Assembly (NCBI GenBank): GCA_038025085.1
Contig: CM076154.1
Span: forward strand, 34,390,501 to 34,454,500
From: Tetragonia tetragonoides
Taxonomy: Eukaryota; Streptophyta; Magnoliopsida; Caryophyllales; Aizoaceae
Reading direction: 5' to 3'
DNA length: 64,000 bases
The notes under the pieces were generated by a model. It was not told the origin of the DNA, searched no databases, and saw nothing but the letters and a program-made list of their open reading frames with translations. Made by a program: the position numbers and the translations under genes. Of this stretch, positions 49,001 to 57,820 are shown in pieces; the first letter of the stretch is position 1; each line of letters starts with the position of its first letter.

Positions 49001-50130
49001 ATCAAACATTATCACAGGAAGTGTTAAGCTCTCATCACAACAGCAAGGGAGCGATAATAAACTGAAATAATCTCATCTAAAGCCATCATCTTAAGCTCAA
49101 CCTGAGCTCCTCTCTCTGTGAGGCTTCAGCCACTCTTTGAAAACCTCATTACCAACCAACAACATCAACATTTGCCCAGTGCCTCAAAAGACAACATACA
49201 TAACCTGAGTTACAGCTAGGGAACCAAAAAAAGAACTAAATGGGAAATTACACTAAATCAAGTAGAATCTGTCTTCAATCAAGTAGTGGAAAACTAATTT
49301 TTAAAAAGATTTAATAAAAGTATCAACCATCTATACATCAACAATTTTTAAAATCTCATCACAAACCCTCAAACCAAAACTTCAATTTCACAGCAAAAAC
49401 GGAAACCCAGAAACTCCACAGGCTACCAAAAACCACCATCACACTAATTAGTTGTGTATTGCTTCAGAGTCATCAACCCAATTAAACTCAAAGCAACAGC
49501 GTCCGTACGTCCACACCACCCAAGGGTGCATCCTTCCAAAAAAGAAGAAAAGATGACGAAAAGCGGAATTCATCACCTTATTGTACCAAATAAAAATAAT
49601 CTTACTCTAAATAGGTACTTAGAAGAAGAATAAGAATAAAGAGGAGGAGCTGACCACAAGAAGAAATGAGCTCCCATCATAACAGTAAGGGAGTGATCAT
49701 AAATTGAAATAACTTCATTCAAAGCCATCCTCCTCAGCTCAATCTCAGCTCCTCTCTCTATGATCCAACCTCCAAACACACCACTTTCTACCAAGTACTG
49801 GAGCCACTTCATTGTTATCTCCCTCTGCTGTTCCATAGACTGATCATAATCAGGCGACACGAAAATCCTGCTCCCTACCTTTCTAGGATTAAACAAATCA
49901 CTCTCCCTCATCAGACCAAACAACCAGTCACGCTCTTCAATGTTATGCATATCCAGAAGCGCCCTCATTTGGTTGGTGTCAAAAGTGAGGGTCTCAGAGA
50001 GACACGGGTCAGAGTAAGTGGGGCATGCCAATGAGGAAAGAGAAAGCGATGACAGAGAGTTGGCTGTGGATTGGGGCCTGCCATTGAGGACTTGGGCTTG
50101 GAAGGAAGCTCTATCATTCAGAGAATCCAT
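40024..50130 (-). CDS. ACX3-type acyl-CoA oxidase, copy C (intact; catalytic Glu present)
   Basis: Thirteen exons join to 679 aa: 50130-49655, 48037-47920, 47818-47711, 47610-47438, 47351-47252, 47055-46981, 46897-46767, 44699-44564, 44482-44363, 42365-42219, 42142-42038, 41345-41244 and 40272-40024. It is the only copy with all family landmarks: [15 protein letters not shown] (acyl-CoA oxidase N-terminal region), TELGHGSN at about 191-198 (flavin-site block), [41 protein letters not shown] and catalytic-base motif TFEGDNNV (Glu470). Plant ACX3 is about 675 aa and peroxisomal, oxidising medium-chain acyl-CoA to trans-2-enoyl-CoA with release of H2O2. Here the N-terminal nonapeptide that should be the PTS2 reads QAQVLNGRP, lacking the Arg, His and Leu positions, and the C-terminus SVQQ is no PTS1. 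The frame stays open 24 codons upstream to an ATG at 50202. Intron 1 carries an extra 1.5 kb with a decayed exon 1, and introns 7, 9 and 12 carry MITEs or SINEs. Confidence 0.9.
40475..40612 (-). mobile_element. Au-like SINE in intron 12 of copy C
   Basis: Same family as 36858-36984: the + strand reads attaacattaccccagtgcc, ggctcctgcctaggcagggt, cggttgtacgcagccttacc, gagagtctcacagagaggct, gtttgacccgagatcc. Not present in intron 12 of A or B. Confidence 0.65.
42594..42878. mobile_element. hAT-type MITE in intron 9 of copy C
   Basis: Ends tagacctgggcaa and ttgcccagctcta (inverse tagagctgggcaa) with an exact 8-bp duplication attgtgaa at 42586-42593 and 42879-42886, diagnostic of hAT. The interior is made of gacccgc/gcgggtc motifs that pair with each other. 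285 bp, no ORF. Absent from copies A and B. Confidence 0.88.
44863..45898. mobile_element. Non-autonomous Mutator-like element (MULE) in intron 7 of copy C
   Basis: Long inverted ends of roughly 130 bp (ggggaattccaattggtgcc, inverse at the right end) and an exact 9-bp duplication ataaaaata at 44854-44862 and 45899-45907. 1036 bp with no transposase. The interior includes a C-rich stretch (about 45115-45480) without recognisable protein similarity. Confidence 0.85.
49029..49160 (-). pseudogene. Decayed ACX exon 1 remnant within intron 1 of copy C
   Basis: ctcatcacaacagcaaggga ... ctaaagccatcatcttaag ... ctcaacctgagctcctctct aligns with the 3' half of ACX exon 1 (compare 32085-32215), but stops and indels destroy the frame. 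It sits in a 1.5-kb block (about 48108-49605) that is absent from intron 1 of A and B. Confidence 0.7.
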
Positions 50131-50421
50131 AGTAGATAGAGGGAGAGGCAGAGAAGGAGAAGTGACTGATATCATATAACATGAATCAGCCACAAAGAAC
50201 AACTGATAGTATCATATGCTAGGATGTTAGGTGGGACTTGACAGAGCGAGTTCATAGTAGTTGTAAGTCAATTCAAAGTATTGATACTATAAGAGCCAAA
50301 AAAGAATTCAAACTTATTCAGCCAAATTAATAATTCTAAATAGTTCAAAGTATAGAGGCCAAGTTTGTCATGCAGTTGTACAAGTTTGATCACACTTCAA
50401 TTTCATCTCTTTTTTATTTTA

Positions 50422-51134
50422 GGAAAATTTGATAAAAATAATCCCAAGTCTGAACGATCAAACAAAAATAATCCCAAGTTGAAATGTGTACAAAAATAAT
50501 CCGAAGTTGTCATTTTTGTCACAAAAATAGACCCAGTTTAACTCGGTTAAGAATAGCGCTAATTATTGGACCTGCTTGCCGTTAATTATCATAGTATTAA
50601 TGTTTATTAATTCTTAATAATAAGAAAAGTTTTAAAAATTGAATAAAAATTCCACCACTAAGATCAAATTTTCCTCTCTCCTTCTTCTTCCCTTCCTTAC
50701 GCAGCAGCCCACCACCCACCTCACCCTCAGCCACCAGCCCACCACCACCAAGATCGATCACCCTCTCCCATGTCCCTCCTCACCATCTCAGCAACCAGCC
50801 ACAACTCCACCACCACCAGTTCCACCTCCAGCTCCTTCACCACTCTCCACCATCGTCCCCCCCACCACCACTCCCTCTCCTCTCCCAAACGCCATCCACC
50901 ACAACCACCACTAACCCCACAACACCATGACCCGAATCCACGAGAACATCTCATCACGTCTCAAATGAGGATTTAGTTTAATTAGAGTTAATTAAATAAC
51001 AGATTAGACCGTTTAAGTTAACGGTCCATTTTTATGACAAAAATGACAACTTGGGATTATTTTTGTACACTTTTCAACTTGGGATTATTTTTGTCTGATC
51101 GCTCAAACTTGGGATTATTTTTGTCGAATTTTCC
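50422..51134. mobile_element. Non-autonomous MULE with 115-bp inverted ends
   Basis: The left end ggaaaatttgataaaaataa ... cccaagttgtcatttttgtc-like sequence is mirrored at the right. There is an exact 9-bp duplication tttatttta at 50413-50421 and 51135-51143. Each arm itself contains three copies of acaaaaataatcccaagtt, so the ends have subterminal repeats. The middle is a C/A-rich CCACCA stretch that reads as a low-complexity proline/histidine ORF. Confidence 0.88.
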
Positions 51135-51664
51135 TTTATTTTATTCTTAATCTTCTAAATAGTTCAAAGAGACAAGCATAAGAGGATAGATTATGAGACC
51201 CATTAGAACAATTCTCAAATCCAAATTCACAAAGTTGTTCCATTGAAATGATCTCAAGTTCCAAGTACTTCATCATCTACACTAAACAACATACTCTTCT
51301 TTTTGAAAATAATTGCATCATATTCTATAGTAATAATCACTCATAATTAACAATATGTTTTATTTTGACTAAAACATAATTTGTTAATAACTGATTACTT
51401 CTTTTGTAACTATACAAGTATGAAGAGATAACATAACACCAGACATTCAACCATAATCAACTTGCTTTAAACTCCTGGACAGCGTGCATAGTTAACATAC
51501 CAAACCTTTTCTTACCCAAGAAAATAAATGATAATAATAACTTTTTAAGCACTTAATTTATCTTTTTATTTTTCAAGTCTGTAAAGCTTTCATTTTCGAT
51601 TTTTTAGCCCCGCTAATGGGGTTTTAGGCCCAGTAATTAACTATCTACACTATGAAAACAAAAA

Positions 51665-51666
<2 letters not shown>

Positions 51667-51737
<71 letters not shown>
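51667..51737. repeat. Poly-A tract followed by (AAT)n
   Basis: About 30 consecutive A residues run straight into roughly a dozen AAT units. It could be the remains of a retroposon tail, but no retroposon body was recognised next to it. Confidence 0.7.
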
Positions 51738-51738
<1 letters not shown>

Positions 51739-51914
51739 TGTCTACAATCAAGTTTGACTTTATTTTTGGCTTATTATATGTTAATCTATCGAGGAAGTAA
51801 TAATATTTGACTTGACAATTAAGAACTAATCCTACTTAAAAAATACAATTACCACTTAATTATCTGACCCATACAACAATTATCCTTCAAATAAAATTTT
51901 TGTAATTAATTAAT

Positions 51915-52170
51915 CCCTTCCTCTAAAAAAAAAACCTGAAACTTTGCTTTTTGAAGGTTAAATTTAACAAACTTTGACCATTAATTTATGAAAATATATA
52001 AAGATTCACATTATGAAAATACTTTTGTTATATTTATTTTTAAAAGTACTTTTAAAAAATTGTATTTTTATAATTTTTATATTCATATAATTGTTAGTTT
52101 ACGGTTAAAGTGGTGTCTTGAAGACAGTGAAAAAACAAAGGTTCGGATTTTTTTTGAGACGGAGGAAGTA
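51915..52170. mobile_element. Stowaway-like (Tc1/mariner) MITE
   Basis: The left end cccttcctctaaaaaaaa pairs with the right end tttttgagacggaggaag, and TA follows on the right. The ends resemble the CTCCCTCCGTCCC termini of Stowaway. The interior is AT-rich, with ttaaatttaacaaactttga typical of the group. The left TA is not clear. Confidence 0.65.
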
Positions 52171-52275
52171 AATAACATAAAATAAACCCATACCACAATT
52201 AGAAATCTTTCAAAGAAAAAAAAAAACACAAATTCAACAATCTGAAATGAATGGGAAAAAATTGGAGCAACTAAC

Positions 52276-52751
52276 CATAGATAGAAATGAACACCAAGCT
52301 TAATAGCAAGAGAATGGTCATAAATAGCCATAACTTCATTCAAAGCCATTTTCCTCATTTCAGATTCTTCATCATCACCAGTTACCCAACCATTAAAAAC
52401 CCCACGATCACGCAAATACTCAATTCGTCGAACAGTAATTTCTCTTTGTTGTTCCATTGACTGATTATAATCAGGAGAGAGAAAAGTTTTGTGACCGCGA
52501 ATTGTAGGGTTGAAAAGAGGGCTTTGAATCATGAGATTGAATAGCCAATCTCGGTCTTGGATGTTGTGGGCGTCGAGAAGAGATCGCATCTGGGTTGTGT
52601 CGAAAGATGGTGAGGGTTCGGAGAGAGACGGTGGGGTGTAGGAGAGACATGGGGATGAGGAGAGAGAAAATTGAGGAGAGAGAATTGCGGTGGGGAGGAG
52701 GTGGCGGGTTAGGATTTGGGTTCTGAAGGTGGCTTTATCGGTGGACTCCAT
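52276..52751 (-). pseudogene. Orphan ACX3 first exon D (open frame, PTS2 present; fragment or alternative first exon)
   Basis: ATG at 52751, then 158 codons plus TG to an intact donor TATG|gttagttg at 52276. The length of 476 nt and the phase are identical to exon 1 of copy C. The N-terminus MESTDKATFRTQILTRHLLP contains R-T-x5-H-L, a PTS2-type nonapeptide. [37 protein letters not shown] and YDHSLAIKLGVHFYLW follow the ACX3 pattern with no stop or indel. No exons 2-13 exist downstream until those of copy C, 4.2 kb away. A (GA)n run (52775-52802) lies in the presumed leader. Either a relic of a lost copy or an alternative 5' exon of copy C. Confidence 0.85.
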
Positions 52752-52774
52752 TGTTGATGCACAGAGAGAAAGTG

Positions 52775-52802
<28 letters not shown>
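52775..52802. repeat. (GA)n microsatellite in the leader of orphan exon D
   Basis: About 14 GA units immediately 5' of the orphan exon. On the coding strand this is a CT run, a common feature of plant 5' UTRs. Confidence 0.85.
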
Positions 52803-52805
<3 letters not shown>

Positions 52806-53624
52806 TTATTAATTAGGCGCGAGAGGTGGTGTGTTTGATGTGGGGAGGTGAAGAAGTTAACGTGGGGAGATATTTGGTGACAAATTTTGATAAGACTTTT
52901 CCTTGGGAAGTCAACCAAATAGGTTTAAGATAGTGATCCCTTTTTGTTTTTTTGTTTTTGTGTTACTTTGTGGCACGATTAGTACGAGGCAGATCATAAT
53001 CAGATACATTTTTACATAGCACGATACGAGTATGGAGTAGGACATGCACGAATAATTGAGTTTGGGCGTGAATTTTAAATATAAAGCACGGTTGGGCATG
53101 GCACAGACATAGCATGAAGCCATCTTTAGACCTTATAATATAGAACACTAGAAGACTAGAAATTATTTGGTCGCAATGAGGAGAAAAAAGGAAAAAAATT
53201 TAAAAAAAGGCTATAAATTTTTTTTAGTCAGGGTATCTAATAGATTTGGGTTCCGGAAATTGACAATTGAAATTGGAATTGATGGTTATTGAATCTTTGT
53301 TTTTTTTGGCAACTATTGAATCATGTTTTTTAGAATTGAAATTAGATTTGTCAATCCTAATCAAATTTTGAGGAGTTGCATTCTAAGCTTATAACGTGAT
53401 TTCTTATTAAGTTAGGTATTTAAAAATGATTTTTTACGAGTAAACAATAATCAAAACAAAAGAGATGACAATTGACAACTAGTAAGTAGCAACAATTCCA
53501 AATGGGCTAAATTATTTAATTGTTCTTCATTGGATTTTTTTTTTTTTTTTTGTTGACATGTTCTTCATTGGATTTTACGTGATCGGGGAAAGGTACTGTG
53601 AGTATTAGGTGGTGGGATGGTGAT

Positions 53625-54302
53625 TAGTGCTGGTGAGCGGAAATTCCGGGTATCCAGTATCGGAATCGAAATTGGTTAGGAACCGGTGGTTTTGGAACCG
53701 GGAACCGGTCTAACCAATTCCAATCTAATTCCCAAAAATAGGAATCGGTACCAACCAATTCCAATTCCAATTCCTGACTTTTGGGAACCGGAACCGGTTG
53801 GGTATCCAGTGCAAAAAAATTAAATGAATTTTTTCCTTTGTTAAAAATAAAGAATGGTGATTTTCTAATAAGGTTAGTAGTTTAAAAATTTTCCATTTGT
53901 AATTTTAATGTTTTTAATGATTGTATTTGTAATATTAATAATTAAATGATTGTATACGTTCTTTAAATTTTAATTTACAATGTTAAGTATTTTGATTGTA
54001 GTATTTGATTTTATATTTGCGGTATTTTTGAAAACTAATATTTATTAGTGTAATATTTTTATTGGTGTTTTTTTCATTATTAAAGTATACATTTATTTGA
54101 TTTTAAAAAAAAGGAAAATATTGGATTTAATGCGGACTTGGGTACCCAGGAGCCGGTGGGTACCCGGTAGATCCAATTCCTAAGATTTAGGAACCTGTGC
54201 AACCAATTTCAATTACAATTCCTACAAATTAGGAACCTATGAATCCAATTTCAATTTCGAATAGTGCAATACCCAATGGGTACCTGGTTGGGATCAGCCC
54301 TA
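53625..54302. mobile_element. hAT-type MITE with ggaaccgg/ggtacccg repeats
   Basis: Ends tagtgctggtgagc and (inverse) tagggctgatccca, with near-identical 8-bp flanks atggtgat (53617-53624) and atggtaat (54303-54310). The interior is built from aaccggaaccgg and gggtaccc motifs near both ends around an AT-rich centre. 678 bp, no ORF. Confidence 0.72.
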
Positions 54303-55554
54303 ATGGTAATGACTAGAAATAACATGTGGGGATATGAAGAGGATAACGTGGGGAGATATATCTAGTTACAAAATTTGATAAAGACGTTTCCTTTCCTAGG
54401 GAAATCAATTTATTTTTTTTTCGTTTTAAGGTAGTGATTGTTTTGGTTTTTGAAAAGTTGTTTGTTTAATTTGGTCGGTCTGGAAAAAGAAAAGGTAAGT
54501 TGTTGTTCTTTTTTAGCAATGATATATGTCTTCTAAGAAGATTATTACTTCGATTAGCAAAAAGAAGAAAAAGAAGATTATTACTTCGACCAATTGTGAG
54601 GTGGTATGAATACGGTCTAGTTGTAATCTTCTTGTATGTTGGTTATCTCATCCATTATAAACGACAGTGCTTATGAGATTATGATAATTTGTATGATGGT
54701 TATCACATTTGTGTAACTAGCTACCATAATAATTAAAATAACTAGTCAGTTGGTTTTTATCATTTGCGTTATCAGTTTTATCTATTCTAACATTTATATC
54801 AAAAAAATTTAGAAAATAAAGAGTTAGAACTAGGTGTAACTAAACAGTTATCATAATTTTATCGGATACTATAACTTGTTAAAACAAAACTAACATTAAA
54901 AAGTTAATCTAAATCGGTCAATGTCAAGTATGAAAATTAGTAGTATTAGTCAATCTTATTGTGGTGGTTAGCATATTATTATAATGGTTACAAAATAGGT
55001 GGTAGCCACCATATAAGCATCGATGAGATCTTACTATCAAAAAAAAAACAAAGAAATGAAAGTGAGGTTGGTAGAAAATATGGAGTATGATCAAAGTGTC
55101 AAATACTCTCTTTTGGCCTCTTTCCATCTAGATTATGAATAAGTTTTTTTGAGACCAATTTACAATGGGGTTAATTTTGTCATGTTGCATTTTTTTCAAG
55201 AAAGTCAAAAATATGACAATTTGCGCGATGGATTTTCAACTTACATATATAATTTCAATTTTCATAAATTTACAAGTTCTATAGGAAGCTTGCTCCGACA
55301 AATCACAACAAATTTTACAATAGTTCTTTCTTAATCAGTCAAATCTAAGAGACCATTATTAGAGTACGAACGGATTACTTGATAAGACTTTTAGTAAGTT
55401 GGTCACAAATGTTACCATTTCCCAACCTATTAAAGTCTAGATAAAAAAATTAATCTACTTGGTATATGTTTTTTTCAACTTTACGATAATTCGGTTTACG
55501 ATGAGAAGGGGATTGGTCGATCAAGTGCTTTTTCATCATTTTTTTTTGTTTAAC

Positions 55555-55725
55555 CACAGGTTCACCTAATTTTTTTGGGCTAAGCTTAATCATGTTCGCA
55601 CCGGGTTGGTCCACAAAAGGGTAAAATGCTCCCACTAAATAGTTTATCCATTCACGAGATTCAAACCCTCAACCTTGCTTAAGGGATGAGAGTGTCAAAC
55701 CACTCACACCAACCACTTATTGATA
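55555..55725 (-). mobile_element. SINE-like tRNA-related sequence
   Basis: On the minus strand: agtggttggtgtgagtggtt (A-box-like), then gttgagggtttgaatctcg (B-box-like), as in tRNA-derived plant SINEs. A weaker relative is at about 46225-46320. Limits approximate. Confidence 0.45.
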
Positions 55726-55857
55726 AGTGCCTTTTCATCATGTCCATTGATTAGTTCACTTCTATAATATCTTTTTTCCTTCACATATTACTATTACATT
55801 TGACTTTAGTGTTGTCTAATTAAAAAGTTTACAATAGTAATCCATAGTTCCATACCA

Positions 55858-56280
55858 GAAGGAACAACTCTCCAAGGACCTCAATTATGACTTTTTAAAG
55901 GTCCAAGGACCTCAATTATTTTTTTGGAGGTCTAAGGACCTCATTGTACTTTTCCGGTGAAGAAAAAATAACGTGAGTTTGAAAATAGCTATCAACAATT
56001 AGAATAATAAAGCTTAAATTAGACTACCCAAACTACCCTTTCCTTGTTTCACAATTTTTTCCCTCCAACTGATTTAGGGGGTATTTTTGGGATAAAAATA
56101 ACATTGGGACTAGTAAATATCTTTCTTTATTTTTTTATTGTCTTTCCGATGCCAGCTCACAACTCTAGGCCATGCTCCACCACAAAGTGATGTCATAGGT
56201 CCTTAGACCTCCAAAAAAATAGTTAAGGTCCTTGGACCTTCAAAAAGTCATAGTTGAGGTCCTTGGAGAGCTGTTCCTTC
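55858..56280. mobile_element. Non-autonomous MULE with about 85-bp inverted ends
   Basis: The left arm gaaggaacaactctccaagg ... ggaggtctaaggacct is mirrored at the right, with an exact 10-bp duplication ttccatacca at 55848-55857 and 56281-56290. Each arm carries aaggacct three times. 423 bp, no ORF. Confidence 0.88.
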
Positions 56281-56438
56281 TTCCATACCACAACTAGAAT
56301 GAGAATGTAGCAATAAACCCATCACATGCATGCTTGAAACATTTAAAGAAATAGATAAATAAACTAAACAATCCCAAAAACTCAAATTAAAAGTACTAGA
56401 AGTAGCAAGAAATAGACAAAGATAGAAAGTAGACCAAC

Positions 56439-56845
56439 CATAGGCAAAACTGAAAGCCGAGCAAAGATAAGAGAGAATGATCATAAACTGAAGCAACCTC
56501 AAAGATCAATGCCATTTTCCTAAGCTCAGATTCTTCATCTTTGCTAGTGAGCCAACCATTGAATACGCCACAATCGCGAAAATACTCGATTCTCCTCATG
56601 GTCATCTCTCTTTGTTGCTCCATCGACTGATTATAATCAGGGCAAAGGAAAACCTTATGGCCACGAGTTATGGGGTTGAAGAGGTTGCTCTGAATCATGA
56701 GATTGAATAGCCAATCGCGTTCCTCGATGTTGTGAACGTCGAGCAATTCTCTCATTTGCTTGGTGTTGAAGGACAATGGACTTGAGGGTTGGAGGTGTTT
56801 GTTGAGGATTTGAGCTCTAAAGGAGACTTGATCATAGAATGCCAT
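56439..56845 (-). pseudogene. Orphan ACX3 first exon E (open frame, PTS2 present; fragment or alternative first exon)
   Basis: ATG at 56845, 135 codons plus TG to donor TATG|gttggtct at 56439, the same splice phase as the other ACX first exons. The N-terminus MAFYDQVSFRAQILNKHLQP contains R-A-x5-H-L, a textbook PTS2 nonapeptide. [40 protein letters not shown] and VFNGWLTSKDEESELRKMAL fit ACX3, with one extra codon before EVASVYDHS. No other exon of an oxidase lies within reach except those of copy C (8.4 kb downstream). Relic or alternative first exon. Confidence 0.84.
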
Positions 56846-57439
56846 TGATGGTACAAGAGAAATGAGATAAGGAGAGTATAAAGAGAATAAAGGTTACCTT
56901 GAAAAATGAATATTAATCTCCAATAAATTGGCTAGGCAATGTTACATGAATGGTAATAAGGCTAAGGCATGAAGATTGTCATGTAAAATAGTGAAGGAAA
57001 AATGGAATAAACATGTGAGATATTTGATGGAAGTTAATAAACCTATGGGACAAGTCACAAATATAGAGGAACATACAAAATGGCCAATTGAGAACAAACT
57101 TGCATAAATGGGTGTTTATGATTAAAATTATCTCATGGGAGTGTGGTTCTACCTAGCTTTTCATGAATGACACAATTGCATTGATCCTAAGTTCCTAACC
57201 TTTGGTAAGTGAAACATTAGCTCTATTTTTCTTTTTAGTCATTTCATAGAGTCTATATATCATTTTGATATGACAAATATATTAGTTCCTTATGTCTTTA
57301 ACAGGTTCTGTGTTATTAGGAGAGCTTAATAGGGGTGGGCGAGGTAGCATGGACTCATATAAAAAATTACTTAATTTATCTTTATTGCTGTCAAAGTTCA
57401 TAAAAAAGTATCTTATTGTAATCACAAAAAAAATACCAA

Positions 57440-57690
57440 TATCTATAGGTGGTAAGTAAAGATACCAAGCTTATGGGTTCGAATCTCTATCCCTCCATGC
57501 TTTGTGTCAGCTAGTTTCTAAGAATTATACTAGCTTCTTGTTGGTGCTATATTGACGAGGTCAGTACTTGCACTGGTTGTTCAATTAGTCTGATATGTTC
57601 GCTGTTGAACACCAGAGTCCGAACACAATATAGCAGAGGGTGCCTAGGTCGCTATTCACTTGCACCCTCTTTTCGACGAGAAAAAAAAAA
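57440..57690 (+). mobile_element. SINE family 2 copy, + orientation
   Basis: gggttcgaatctctatccct (B-box-like) ... gtcagtacttgcactggttg ... tagtctgatatgttcgctgt ... caccagagtccgaacacaat ... gctattcacttgcaccctct. It is the inverse of the sequence at 38985-39245. Confidence 0.68.
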
Positions 57691-57820
57691 GGTAAAGATA
57701 CCAAGCTAATCAAATAAATAGGTACTAATAATAAGTAAGTTGGCCAAATAATAGGCACCACAAAAAAAAAAAAAAAATAGGCATATGATTGGTAATCTTT
57801 TCATGCGATAGGGTCGTGTG

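Larger units (their letters stand above)
50131..52275. other. Region upstream of copy C: 5' flank, MULE and Stowaway elements
   Basis: The 5' flank of C is homologous to the other copies as far as ataagagc (about 50296), then becomes unique (caaaaaagaattc), marking the right breakpoint of the duplication. A MULE (50422-51134), a poly-A/ATA tract and a Stowaway-like element follow. Apart from these, no gene is seen. Confidence 0.7.
52803..56438. other. Transposon-rich spacer between the orphan exons
   Basis: Contains a hAT-like MITE (53625-54302), a tRNA-related SINE-like stretch and a MULE (55858-56280). Between them AT-rich DNA shows no ACX exon and no other gene. Confidence 0.7.

Noticed and set aside
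50639..50976. Overlapping proline/histidine/threonine-rich ORFs, both strands
   Set aside because: They come from the low-complexity CCACCA core of a MULE, with no domain and no splice context. Kept only as a possible captured fragment.
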